Shown piece after piece: positions 17,146 through 26,060 of a stretch of 64,000 bases of DNA. The notes beneath the pieces were generated by a model. The model saw only the letters and a program-made list of their open reading frames with translations. It was not told the origin of the DNA and searched no databases. Position 1 is the stretch's first letter, and every line of letters starts with the position of its first letter. The stretch comes from Burkholderia sp. OK233 (lineage in GTDB: Bacteria > Pseudomonadota > Gammaproteobacteria > Burkholderiales > Burkholderiaceae), in NCBI RefSeq assembly GCF_900230185.1, contig NZ_OCSR01000001.1, forward strand, positions 2,356,001 through 2,420,000. The letters run 5' to 3'. Position numbers and translations under genes: made by a program.

Positions 17146-18165
17146 ATGAACTACCAGAATCGCCAGTGGTTTTACGTCAAACGTCCGGAAGGACGGGTTG
17201 GCGATGAACATTACGAGTTGCGCGAAAGCGAGCTCGACGACAATTTGTCATCGAATGAAGTGTTGATCCGGGCGCGTATCGTCAGCGTCGATCCGTACAT
17301 TCGAATCCAGCAGCACGAACGCAATACTTACGACGTGCCGCATCCGCTCGGGATTGTGCAGCGGGCGGGTGTGGTGGGTGAAGTGGTGGCGTCGGCGAGC
17401 CCGCTATTCAAGCAGGGTGACTGGGTATCGGCTTATAGCGGCTGGCAACTGTACGCCAAGTGCCATCACAGCGAGCTGACCAGACTGAACCCGGACGCGG
17501 CGCCGGTTTCAACCGCGCTCGGCGTGCTCGGCATGCCGGGACGCACGGCGTGGTTCGGTTTGATGGAAGCGGGCAAACCGCGTCCGGGCGACACACTGGT
17601 CGTGTCCGGTGCCGCTGGCGCGGTCGGCTCGCTGGTCGCGCAGTTCGGCAAGCGAGCCGGGTGCCGCGTCATCGGAATCGCCGGCGGCCCGGACAAGTGC
17701 GCGTTTCTGACCGACACGCTGAAGCTCGACGGCGCGGTCGACTACCGGGCGCATCCGACACTTGAAGGCTTGCAGTCGGCGCTGCAGGCGGCGACCGGCG
17801 GCGTCGACGTCTATTTCGACAACGTGGGCGGCATGGTCACCGATGCGGTGATCCCGCTCATCAAGCGCCGCGCGCGAATCGTGATCTGCGGCGCGATCGC
17901 TCAATACGACGGCGGTCTCGACACGCCGGACCTCGCGCCGCGCTTCCTGCAGCACATGCTGTTTCAGCGCGCGTCGATCCAGGGCATTCTCGCCCGCGAC
18001 TTCACGCACCGGATGGACGAGATGTTGCAGACCGTCGCTCCATGGGTGAAAAACGGTGAAATCGTTTACCAGGAGACGTACGTCGACGGTTTCGACGCGT
18101 TGCCGAACGCGCTCAATAGCCTGTTCGAAGGCAAGAACCTCGGGAAGCTGCTGGTCAGAGTGTGA
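17146..18165 (+). CDS. NADP-dependent MDR oxidoreductase (leukotriene B4 dehydrogenase/CurA-like)
   Basis: 339 residues from the ATG at 17146. It is a zinc-independent medium-chain reductase: N-terminal GroES-like fold with RIVSVDPYIR, then the nucleotide-binding segment VSGAAGAVGSLVAQFGK near residue 150, and YFDNVGGMV near residue 225, a signature of the PTGR/CurA group. Members reduce carbon-carbon double bonds of enones using NADPH. It is transcribed divergently from the exchanger gene; nothing in the context fixes a substrate. Confidence 0.88.
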   Translation: MNYQNRQWFYVKRPEGRVGDEHYELRESELDDNLSSNEVLIRARIVSVDPYIRIQQHERNTYDVPHPLGIVQRAGVVGEVVASASPLFKQGDWVSAYSGWQLYAKCHHSELTRLNPDAAPVSTALGVLGMPGRTAWFGLMEAGKPRPGDTLVVSGAAGAVGSLVAQFGKRAGCRVIGIAGGPDKCAFLTDTLKLDGAVDYRAHPTLEGLQSALQAATGGVDVYFDNVGGMVTDAVIPLIKRRARIVICGAIAQYDGGLDTPDLAPRFLQHMLFQRASIQGILARDFTHRMDEMLQTVAPWVKNGEIVYQETYVDGFDALPNALNSLFEGKNLGKLLVRV

Positions 18166-18527
18166 TCGCGTGAAATGCGCCGGTGGCGGACGGTCGTGAC
18201 TACGGCAATCACAGGCCAATTCGCTATCAGAAATATTGGATTGAAGATTTTCTGGTCGGCGCGAGCCGCGCGTGGCCCATTGCGGGCACGCAGACCGAAA
18301 CGCACGGCGGGAGGCACCGGCGGCGACCCGTCGCAAGTCGAGCCAGCGGGTTACATACCCTGCTGGCTCGGCCTGTTCGATGAGTCATTGTGTGAAAAGA
18401 GAGTGACATCACGTACAGCGCGGCGCGTGCTCGCGCGGACGCTTGTCGCGGCCCACTGCCCCAGATTCAAGCGAAGCGGATGTCCGGAACTCGCTTTTAA
18501 ATCATGGATGGCAGTGGATGCCTCTTC
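18166..18527. other. Intergenic region without a convincing gene
   Basis: Lies between two converging genes. It holds a strong inverted repeat (listed separately) and otherwise only weak frames without ribosome sites. Confidence 0.6.
18339..18370. repeat. Inverted repeat between convergent genes
   Basis: CGAGCCAGC GGG, 7-base loop, CCC T GCTGGCTCG: a 9-bp plus 3-bp stem with one bulged T. It lies between convergent genes and may end the oxidoreductase transcript, but no T-tract follows on either strand. Confidence 0.55.
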
Positions 18528-19760
18528 TTACTTGACGGGCGCCAGGTAGGAACCCGACAAGAACCGCTGCGAACGGGGAATCGTCGCGCTATAAGCTTGA
18601 ATGGCAGCGGCGAGCTGAGGCCTGATCAGGTTTCGATTGGTATCGTAGATCGAATAGCCATCGCCTTCGCCATTGCTCGGATCACCATTGCGCACGACAT
18701 ACCAGAACGCCTTCTGCACGGAGCCGTTGTTCATCAGCACTTTCAACTGATTGAAGGCCGCGAGTTGTCCAGCGTCCGTGCCATCAGTCCCATTGTTGGT
18801 TTCCGTCAGCCAAAGCTTTTTAGGCCCGTTCGGAACAACGCTCGACATCGTTTCGATAAACGCTTGCACCAGCATGACGTATTCACTGCTGTTGAAGTAG
18901 GGATGAATATCGACCACGTCAACGGAAGCATTCAAGGGGCTGGAGGCACTCGCCGTGTTGTTTCCGATGGCTTTGATGTCATCGGTCGCCTGGATCAACA
19001 TGCTCGAAGCAGGCGGTTTCCAGCCATTGTTCGGGTAGGCCGAGTTGTAGAAGTAAGAGATTCCCTGGGTATGCAGGACCGTCCGGTAGCCGGACTGCGC
19101 CTTGGTGTTCAGGATTTTCCTGGTGTTCGTATAGAGCGTTTTCTCACGCGCCAGCATGTAGCCGGTGATTCCCTTCGCATTGCCGTACGACGGATTGGAC
19201 GCCGAAAAGCCCCAGTTGACTTCATTGAACAGCTCGATATCGGCGGTGAACGGCAAGACCACGTCCATCAGCGAGCTCATGTATTTCGAAAAGGCAGCGT
19301 CACAGAAGTCGAGCCGCGGCGAAGAGCCGCTCGGTGGACTCTGAGTAGCGGCACATTTGTAGGCGCTGGCAGGCGCGTACATACCGACCTGGAAGAGAAT
19401 CTTCATGCCACGCGTCCTGGCGGCATTGAGAAGCGATTTGAGGAAGGCCACTTTGTTCGGATCCAGCGTGCTGCCATCAGCTAGCACCATGAAATCCCAG
19501 GAAACACCAAGGCGAACCGTGCCGACGCCCAATCCGGTGATCAGGTCGAGGTCTTTTGAGCATTCGCTCAGCGCCGTCTGGTCCGCGCTCCACAGGTTGC
19601 AATTCACGTCCATGGCAAACCGGTCGGCGCCATTTCCGTTCACCGGGGGTTGGAGCGCGACGAGTTGTGCGATGGGCGTAGTCGTCTGTGCGAGGGCCGA
19701 CAACGGCTGCCCACACAATATTGTAAGGAAGGCGAATAGTGCGAGTAGCTTGAGTTTCAT
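18528..19760 (-). CDS. Secreted clan GH-A glycoside hydrolase-like protein
   Basis: 410 residues from the ATG at 19760. Signal peptide with cleavage near ALAQTTT. A TIM-barrel glycosidase is suggested by the paired catalytic glutamates: ELFNEVNWG near residue 180 (Asn-Glu acid/base of clan A) and LWLTETNNG near residue 318 (nucleophile). Other support is TVRLGVSWD near the start of the barrel and VVDIHPYF before the second half. This resembles GH39/GH5-type enzymes acting on exopolysaccharides. The gene starts 8 bases after a broken beta-helix lipoprotein gene on the same strand. Codon use looks less GC-extreme than in its neighbours. Confidence 0.75.
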   Translation of the reverse strand: MKLKLLALFAFLTILCGQPLSALAQTTTPIAQLVALQPPVNGNGADRFAMDVNCNLWSADQTALSECSKDLDLITGLGVGTVRLGVSWDFMVLADGSTLDPNKVAFLKSLLNAARTRGMKILFQVGMYAPASAYKCAATQSPPSGSSPRLDFCDAAFSKYMSSLMDVVLPFTADIELFNEVNWGFSASNPSYGNAKGITGYMLAREKTLYTNTRKILNTKAQSGYRTVLHTQGISYFYNSAYPNNGWKPPASSMLIQATDDIKAIGNNTASASSPLNASVDVVDIHPYFNSSEYVMLVQAFIETMSSVVPNGPKKLWLTETNNGTDGTDAGQLAAFNQLKVLMNNGSVQKAFWYVVRNGDPSNGEGDGYSIYDTNRNLIRPQLAAAIQAYSATIPRSQRFLSGSYLAPVK

Positions 19761-19767
19761 TTCTCTA

Positions 19768-20422
19768 CTATAAAAAATTGCTCGTGCCCGGATTGAGTCC
19801 ACAAACGTCAACCTCGCTAGCGAGGATGGAGACACCCATGCCCGATTCGCTATCGTGCGGGTTGTCGTAGGCGGAGTTCAGTTCCGTGCTTCCGTCAATG
19901 TACGGGCTTTCGAGCGTGACATTCTGCACTGCCCAAATCTGCCTATCGCGAGGGTCCGTCGAGTCGCGTGTGAACAGCTTGTTCGACGCACCGCTCGCAA
20001 GGCGGATGTGGGCATTTGCGTGCAGCGTGAGATCCGTTAAATCGATATGGCTCTGGTCAGTGATCTGCAGAACGTTACCGACCGTTCCGTCAATCGCCTT
20101 GTCCAGACTTTCGCAGCACGACGCGGTTGTGGTTCGGGCTGTCGCCGTTCCCGGAAGTGGTGTCACCGTTGACGCCGGAGGGGGTGTCGTTGGCGACCTC
20201 GCCCATGCCCGCGACGTTGGTGGCCGCATTGGCGACGGCACCGGGAGCGACGGCGTCAGCGGCTACTGCAGGTGAATTGACGTCGCCTGAGCCCTCACCC
20301 CCGCAACCAGCGAGGGCCAGTGCTCCCGCAGCGAGTGCGAGGATTGTCAGAAATTTTCTGCGTTGAGGCGGTTGATCGGATGAAGTATCGAGTCTTGGGA
20401 AGTATTTGCTGGAATTGGGCAT
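19768..20422 (-). pseudogene. Broken parallel beta-helix lipoprotein, frameshifted and probably truncated
   Basis: From the ATG at 20422, one frame gives a lipoprotein signal (ALALAGCGG) and a Gly/Asn/Ala-rich linker, then stops at 20090 soon after NHNRVVL. A second frame on the same strand continues from about 20120 with SLDKAIDGTVGNVL, then QITDQSHIDLTDLTLHA and VTLESPYIDGS, a beta-helix style sequence, to a stop at 19768. The two parts join sensibly only with a frameshift near 20110-20130. The helix region ends abruptly at GTSNFL, so the 3' part is probably lost too. If intact it would bind or cleave a polysaccharide. A sequencing error at the junction is the alternative. Confidence 0.6.
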
Positions 20423-21461
20423 CTCTGTATCAAGGCCGATTGAGCCCGGCCATTAAAACGAACAACGTTCGCGTCTTAAGGACGTCGCTACGCGAGGTAC
20501 GCAACAACAGGAAGTACACCTAAGTAGTGTTCGGCGCTCAAGGGACAGAGTGTCTGCCGGCAGAATGAACTGAGAATGGTCAGGTCACATATAATCGTCT
20601 GACTTAATGTGAGATGACGTTAGTTCGATTGCATTCTTGAGCTCAGGCCATAAAATGGAGCCGGATCGACAGGTAAATTACGGTGACGAAATGGATTATC
20701 ACTCCGAAAAAGGCATCTTTTACCGGTCTGGCCTGATGAAAAGCAATGATACATAAATGAAACAAAATTTTAAGGGCGAGTCGTAACGAAGCGTAACGAG
20801 CCGATTTGTGGTATGAGGATTGTCGGCGATAATTTCATGTCGCCTGCTCCACCCCGTTCAGCAAGGGTTTTCAGCTTTTAAGCGCAGCCCGACAAAATGC
20901 CTCCCAGCATATTAAAAATAATTACCAAGCGGCTTTGAGTGCGTTCTTGACCTATATTAAAACGCCACCAAATACATCAGACGAATACGATGCAGTCCCG
21001 GTATATTTAATTAGTGCCGCACTCTATTAAACTTCAGACAAATATATGCGGTCGGTTTTAAATAGTAAGGGTCGCATGCATTTAATCGAGCCAACAGCCC
21101 ATAATCGCGCTGGGGTTCGCCAATGTATAAGGCGTGTGTCATGTCTGTGATGGAGCCGATCTTCAATGATTAATCTGTGATCCTAAATACGAGGCCCAAG
21201 ACTGGGACGAACGTTTTTGGATTCTTTGACTGTCCGGCAGTTGAAGTCGTCATGCCGAACCCAACAGAACAGAACGGGGGCCACGCGACGACAAGAAAGT
21301 TCGAGATGATGAGCGCGGTCGAACCGATGCAAAAAGCCGGGAATGTTGCGCGGGATGCGACAGGGACATTCAGGGACAAAGCGGGCGCCCCTGAAAGGGG
21401 ATTTTGTACTGAAATATTCGGATTTGATGCAGGCAGGTCGTTAACTTATAACGACCTAAGT
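20423..21461. other. AT-rich region without recognisable genes
   Basis: About 1 kb, much richer in A and T than the rest of the window (for example 20580-20780 and 20940-21080). No frame has both a ribosome site and recognisable content. A short direct repeat, GTAACGAAGC then GTAACGAGCC, occurs near 20785-20805. A 69-codon minus-strand frame at 21170-21379 is unassigned. Together with tRNA-Arg at one end and the glycosidase remnant at the other, the stretch reads as eroded acquired DNA. Confidence 0.55.
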
Positions 21462-21537
21462 TGGTGCGCCCGGCTGGGATCGAACCAGCAACCCCTGCCT
21501 TCGGAGGGCAGTACTCTATCCATTGAGCTACGGGCGC
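21462..21537 (-). tRNA. tRNA-Arg (anticodon CCG)
   Basis: On the minus strand the cloverleaf reads: acceptor GCGCCCG / CGGGCGC, D arm GCTC...GAGT, anticodon arm CTGCC-CTCCGAA-GGCAG with anticodon CCG, T arm GCTGG-TTCGATC-CCAGC, and an encoded ACCA end. All four stems pair. It decodes CGG. Confidence 0.97.
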
Positions 21538-21833
21538 TTCAACACGAAAGCGCGGCAACCTGAACAGGAGCGACGCCAAAGCGAGACCGAAAGGATACCA
21601 GGTTTCGGCCAAACCGTCCACCGGACGGCCTATATGGCGGGATTGGGCGCCTGTCGCCTTCCATGCCGGCGGTGCCAGCCGCACCCCGCGATGCGGGTAA
21701 ACGCCTGCTGAACACCTCGCCGCGCCTCTCGCCGCCGCCGAAATGTTGCGTCTATAATCGTCCGTGCCTGACTAAAGAACAAGAAGTTGCCGTCACGCTG
21801 TACCGCTCACATACCCACGGAGACGAGACAAGC

Positions 21834-22733
21834 ATGAGCGAAGCACCACACGGAGCCCCAATCAAAACCCCCGGGCAGCTCATCGCCGCGATCATTGCCA
21901 GTTTTGCTGTACCGATCGTCATCATCGTTCTGCTAGTGATCTACGTCGATAATTCGACGCGCACCGGCGCCGGCACAGACAGTCTTTCCGACGCCGAGGT
22001 CAGCGCGCGCATCAAGCCACTCGCACAAGTCGACATTCGCGACGCCAATGCGCCGCGCGTCTACAAGACCGGCGAAGAGGTCTATAAGGCCGTTTGCTCC
22101 GCGTGTCACGCGTCGGGTGCGGCAGGCGCGCCGAAATTCACGAATACCGCCGACTGGGCGCCACGCATCGCGCAGGGCTTCGACACGCTGTGGCACACGG
22201 CGCTCGCCGGCAAGGGCGCGATGCCCGCGCGCGGCGGCACCAGCCCGGACGACTACAGCGACTTCGAAATCGCCCGCGCAGTGGCTTACATGGCGAACAA
22301 TTCCGGCGCGAGCTTCCCTGAACCGGCGCAACCGGCCGCGGGTGCGGCAGCCGCCGCGTCTGGCGCTGCTGCCGCCGCGCCGGCGGGTGCTTCGGACGCT
22401 GGCGCCGCACAAGCCGCTGCCGCGATGGCGGCCATGGCAAGCGTGCCGCAAGCGGCTGCACCGGCAGCAGGTGGGACGAGCGCGGACGCCTCGCAAGCCG
22501 GCAAGGCGCTGTATCAGCAGGTTTGCCAGGCGTGTCACGCGGCCGGCGTGCTGAACGCACCGAAGTTCGGTGACAAGGAAGCGTGGGCGGCGCGCCTCAA
22601 AGACCCGATCGACACGGTCTACAACTACGCACTGCACGGCAAGGGCGCGATGCCGGCCAAAGGCGGATCGACTACTGCCTCTGATGCGGACGTGAAGGCC
22701 GCCGTCGATTACATGATCAGCGCGGCGAAATAA
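21834..22733 (+). CDS. Diheme cytochrome c (cytochrome c5-like), membrane-anchored
   Basis: 299 residues from the ATG at 21834. A single N-terminal membrane helix (LIAAIIASFAVPIVIIVLLV) anchors it to the inner membrane with the rest in the periplasm. Two heme-binding motifs are present, CSACH near residue 90 and CQACH near residue 228, each with a downstream GKGAMPA(R/K)GG that supplies the axial methionine. An alanine/proline-rich linker of about 70 residues joins the two class I domains. It is an electron carrier of the respiratory chain. A strong terminator follows. Confidence 0.92.
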   Translation: MSEAPHGAPIKTPGQLIAAIIASFAVPIVIIVLLVIYVDNSTRTGAGTDSLSDAEVSARIKPLAQVDIRDANAPRVYKTGEEVYKAVCSACHASGAAGAPKFTNTADWAPRIAQGFDTLWHTALAGKGAMPARGGTSPDDYSDFEIARAVAYMANNSGASFPEPAQPAAGAAAAASGAAAAAPAGASDAGAAQAAAAMAAMASVPQAAAPAAGGTSADASQAGKALYQQVCQACHAAGVLNAPKFGDKEAWAARLKDPIDTVYNYALHGKGAMPAKGGSTTASDADVKAAVDYMISAAK

Positions 22734-22772
22734 CCCGCTTGCGAGACCGCTTCCGGCGGTTGCCGCAAAACG

Positions 22773-22812
22773 AAAAAATCCCTGCACCGTGGCGACACGG
22801 GCAGGGATTTTT
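22773..22812. terminator. Bidirectional Rho-independent terminator
   Basis: AAAAATCCCTGC, 16-base loop, GCAGGGATTTTT: a 12-bp perfect stem with A-tract and T-tract. It serves the cytochrome gene on the plus strand and the SnoaL-like gene on the minus strand. Confidence 0.9.
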
Positions 22813-22841
22813 CTTGTACGGGCGCTCGGTGCGCTGTCAGG

Positions 22842-23420
22842 TCAGGTGCCTGACGGTGCGACGGCAGGACGGCTAAACGCCTCAACAAATGCCAACGCTG
22901 GCGTGCTGCGAGCGAGCGACGTGAAATGCGCGTGCAAGTCAGCGGGTACGAGCCACGGATAGCTCAATCCATCTTGCAACGCTTCGAGCAATGTCCCGTC
23001 GGCGTCGGGCACGACGTCCATGCGCGCGATGTGGATGTGAAAAGCCGTGACGGCCGGCGTCCCGTCGAAACTCCACCGATACACACCGTGGCCGACGCGC
23101 AATGCGCCGGTTGCCCGTTCGCGCATCACCACCAGCCAGGGCAACGCCTCGATCGTATCGTTTTCCACCGCGAGCGAATCGCACACGTAGTACGTACGGC
23201 ACTGCGCGTACTGCGCGCCGAAGTCAGTGACGAGCGTTTTCGCGATCGCATTGGCGCCGACTGTACGCGCTGGAAACGCGATATTCGAAGTCGCGAGCGA
23301 AATGGTCAGGACCGCGTCCGGCGCAAAGGCCTCGGCAATGCGATTAGCGTGTGTGTTGTCTTTCGCGTCGATGTAGGTTTCGAGCGCGCGGCGATAGTGC
23401 GCGAGCGGGGGTGTGGGCAT
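22842..23420 (-). CDS. SnoaL-like / NTF2-fold protein
   Basis: 192 residues from the ATG at 23420 (GGAGA 8 bases upstream); alternative ATGs at 23453 and 23474 are less well placed. The pattern YIDAKDNTHANRIAEAFAPDAVLTIS near the N-terminus, then TYYVCDSLAVENDTIEALPWLVVM and GVYRWSF, fits an alpha-plus-beta cone fold of the SnoaL/NTF2 superfamily. Such proteins are isomerases, hydrolases or simple binding proteins; nothing here identifies a substrate. Confidence 0.7.
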   Translation of the reverse strand: MPTPPLAHYRRALETYIDAKDNTHANRIAEAFAPDAVLTISLATSNIAFPARTVGANAIAKTLVTDFGAQYAQCRTYYVCDSLAVENDTIEALPWLVVMRERATGALRVGHGVYRWSFDGTPAVTAFHIHIARMDVVPDADGTLLEALQDGLSYPWLVPADLHAHFTSLARSTPALAFVEAFSRPAVAPSGT

Positions 23421-23544
23421 GCAAGCGGTCTCCGATTGACGCCCGATCGACATCCGATTAACGGGCCGTGTCACAGTAGCGTGCGTACGTCGAAAAACCG
23501 CCGATGCACCTGCCGCGCACGGGGTCTTACGGTCACTCCTACGT

Positions 23545-25635
23545 TCAAGGCTTCTGCAACAACGCCTTCAAACTCGCAAGCCGGTCTTTCGGCGACATCG
23601 GCGCTTCTTCGGGCGTCGGCGGCGGGGCGTCGTCGAGCAGCATCTCGGGGATGAAGCGCGAAGGCTCGCACACCACGGTTTCGCGCGCGCGCTTGCGCTT
23701 CTTGCACCAGTTCAGATGCAGGCTGCGCTGCGCCCGCGTGATCGCGACGTACATCAGACGGCGCTCTTCCTCGATACGCGCGTCGTCGATCGGCTCGTCG
23801 TCCGGACCGCCACGGTGCGGCATGATGCCTTCTTCGACACCGACCAGAAACACGTGCGGATACTCCAGCCCCTTCGACGCGTGCACCGTCGAAAGCCGCA
23901 CGGCGTCCGGATCTTCTTCGCGGCCTTCGAGCATCGACATCAGCGCGACGGTCTGGATCAGGCCGAGCAGACTCTTACCCGTGTCGCCGAAGCCGTCGGC
24001 GGTGTCGTAGCCGGTTGCCTCGCTCTTCTCCGAACCTTCGGGCTCAGCCTTGGTGCCTTTGCGCTTCAACCACTCCATGAACTCGAGCACGTTCTGCCAC
24101 TTGGACTGCGCCTGACGTTCGTCGAACGCGTCGTAGAGATACGCTTCGTAGTGAATCGCGTCCATCAGTTCGTCGAGCAAGGTCCCGGCGGCATCTTTCT
24201 CGGCGCGATCGGTGAGACGCTGCATGAAGTCGCAGAACACGCGCATCGGTTCGATCTGACGCGGCGACAGGCGCGCCTCGATGCCGCCCATGTACACCGC
24301 TTCGAACAACGACACCTTCGCCTGGCCGGCGAACGAGCCGAGCGCTTCGAGCGTCGTATTGCCGACGCCGCGACGCGGCGTGGTGATCGCGCGAATGAAC
24401 GCCGGGTCGTCATTGGCGTTGGCAATCAGGCGCAGATACGCGCAGATATCCTTGATCTCGGCTTTGTCGAAGAACGACTGCCCGCCCGACAGCACATACG
24501 GAATCCGTTCACGACGCAGCACCTGTTCGAAGATACGCGCCTGAAAGTTGCCGCGGTACAGGATCGCGTAGTCGCGGAAATTCGCGCGCCGCTCGAACTT
24601 GTGCGCGGACAGGCGGAACACCACGGACTCGGCCTCGTGCTCTTCGTCGTTGCAAGGTGTGACAGTAATCGTGTCGCCCATGCCGTGTTCGGACCAGAGC
24701 TTCTTTTCGAACAGCTTCGGGTTGTTCGCGATCACGTTGTTCGCGGCGGTCAGAATGCGCACCGTCGAACGGTAGTTCTGCTCGAGCTTGATCAGATGCA
24801 GCTTCGGAAAATCCTTGCTGAGCTGCCCGAGATTTTCGAGCGTCGCGCCGCGCCAGCCATAGATTGCCTGATCGTCGTCGCCGACCGCCGTGAACGCCGC
24901 CCGCTTGCCGGCCAGCAGCTTCACCAGTTCGTACTGGCACGCGTTGGTGTCCTGATACTCGTCGATCAGCAGATAGCGCAGCTTGTTTTGCCAGCGGTCG
25001 CGCACCTGCTCGTTCTTCTCGAAGAGCTCGGCGGGCAGGCGGATCAGATCGTCGAAATCGACCGCCTGATATGCATGCAGCGTCGCCACATAGTTGCGGT
25101 AGACGATCGCGGCCTGATGTTCGTCCTCGTTCGCGGCGATCGCGATCGCCTGCTCGGGCATGATCATGCCGTTCTTCCACAGCGAGATGATCGACTGGAT
25201 CTTGCGGATAAAGCCCTTGTCCGTCGAGCCGACCTGCTCCTGGATCATGCCGAAGCAGTCGTCCGAATCCATGATCGAGAACTGCGGTTTCAAACCGACG
25301 TGTTCCGCTTCCTGCCGCAGAATCTGCACGCCGAGCGAGTGGAAGGTACAGACCGTCAACTGGTTGACGGGTACCTTGCGGCCTTCCTTGCCGGGCGTGG
25401 TCAGCGTCTTGCCTTCGAGCAGCTTGCCCACGCGCTCGCGCATTTCCAGCGCGGCCTTGTTCGTGAACGTGACGGCGGCGATATGGCGCGGCTCGAAGCC
25501 TTTGGCCTCGATCAGGTGGGCGATTTTCTGCGTGATCACGCGCGTCTTGCCGCTGCCTGCGCCGGCGAGCACGAGACACGGACCGTCAAGATAACGGACC
25601 GCTTCATTTTGAGCGGGGTTCAGGCCTGCGGACAT
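23545..25635 (-). CDS. rep: ATP-dependent DNA helicase Rep (UvrD/PcrA family, SF1A)
   Basis: 696 residues from the ATG at 25635 (MSAGLNPAQ, the usual N-terminus; the frame stays open far upstream but with no homologous content). All superfamily 1 motifs are visible: Q motif LNPAQNEAV, Walker A AGAGSGKTRV, motif II LLIDEYQDTN, motif III VGDDDQAIYGWRG, motif IV region EQNYRST, motif V STVHASKGLEYPHVFL and motif VI YVAITRAQRSL. It unwinds DNA 3' to 5' and helps restart or clear replication forks. Length matches Rep (about 670-700) rather than UvrD. Transcribed divergently from the Gfo/Idh gene. Confidence 0.93.
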   Translation of the reverse strand: MSAGLNPAQNEAVRYLDGPCLVLAGAGSGKTRVITQKIAHLIEAKGFEPRHIAAVTFTNKAALEMRERVGKLLEGKTLTTPGKEGRKVPVNQLTVCTFHSLGVQILRQEAEHVGLKPQFSIMDSDDCFGMIQEQVGSTDKGFIRKIQSIISLWKNGMIMPEQAIAIAANEDEHQAAIVYRNYVATLHAYQAVDFDDLIRLPAELFEKNEQVRDRWQNKLRYLLIDEYQDTNACQYELVKLLAGKRAAFTAVGDDDQAIYGWRGATLENLGQLSKDFPKLHLIKLEQNYRSTVRILTAANNVIANNPKLFEKKLWSEHGMGDTITVTPCNDEEHEAESVVFRLSAHKFERRANFRDYAILYRGNFQARIFEQVLRRERIPYVLSGGQSFFDKAEIKDICAYLRLIANANDDPAFIRAITTPRRGVGNTTLEALGSFAGQAKVSLFEAVYMGGIEARLSPRQIEPMRVFCDFMQRLTDRAEKDAAGTLLDELMDAIHYEAYLYDAFDERQAQSKWQNVLEFMEWLKRKGTKAEPEGSEKSEATGYDTADGFGDTGKSLLGLIQTVALMSMLEGREEDPDAVRLSTVHASKGLEYPHVFLVGVEEGIMPHRGGPDDEPIDDARIEEERRLMYVAITRAQRSLHLNWCKKRKRARETVVCEPSRFIPEMLLDDAPPPTPEEAPMSPKDRLASLKALLQKP

Positions 25636-26060
25636 CGTCAGTGGATGGGTAATGCGGTTGAGGGCGCTTGGGTGCGGAATTGCGAGACCGAAGGCCCGGG
25701 GGCATGCTGCGCGGGGCGGGCGGCTGGCGCGCGCCTCGGTGTGAGGGGCGTTCCTCGCTACGATCCGCGCGAGAGGAGCGATGTTAACACGGATGCCCGA
25801 TGCTGATGCCGCGACAGACGCGCTATCGGACGGCCAGGAAAGGGGGCCGCAATGGCAGCTCGCCCGACGACAAAAACGGACGCTCGACCTGGCTGCCCGG
25901 AACATGGCCGCAACTGCCGTCCGAGCGCCGCCTAACAGGCACCGCCGACAAACGCCTGCGACGATGCTGACAGTCCGCCTTCGGGACATGCCACAATTAC
26001 GCCGTTGCGCGCCGTCGCCGCGGTGGCAAAGCGGCGCGCCGTTTTTGCAGGAAGACACGC
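25636..26060. other. Divergent promoter region
   Basis: 425 bases between rep and the Gfo/Idh gene. GAGGAG precedes an ATG at 25781, but that frame runs into the next gene with no recognisable content, so I treat the region as non-coding. Confidence 0.6.

Noticed and set aside
18183..18383. 66-codon plus frame
   Set aside because: GTG start without a ribosome site and no recognisable content.
21170..21379. 69-codon minus frame beside tRNA-Arg, considered as an integrase remnant
   Set aside because: No integrase motif is visible; it is left as part of the AT-rich region.
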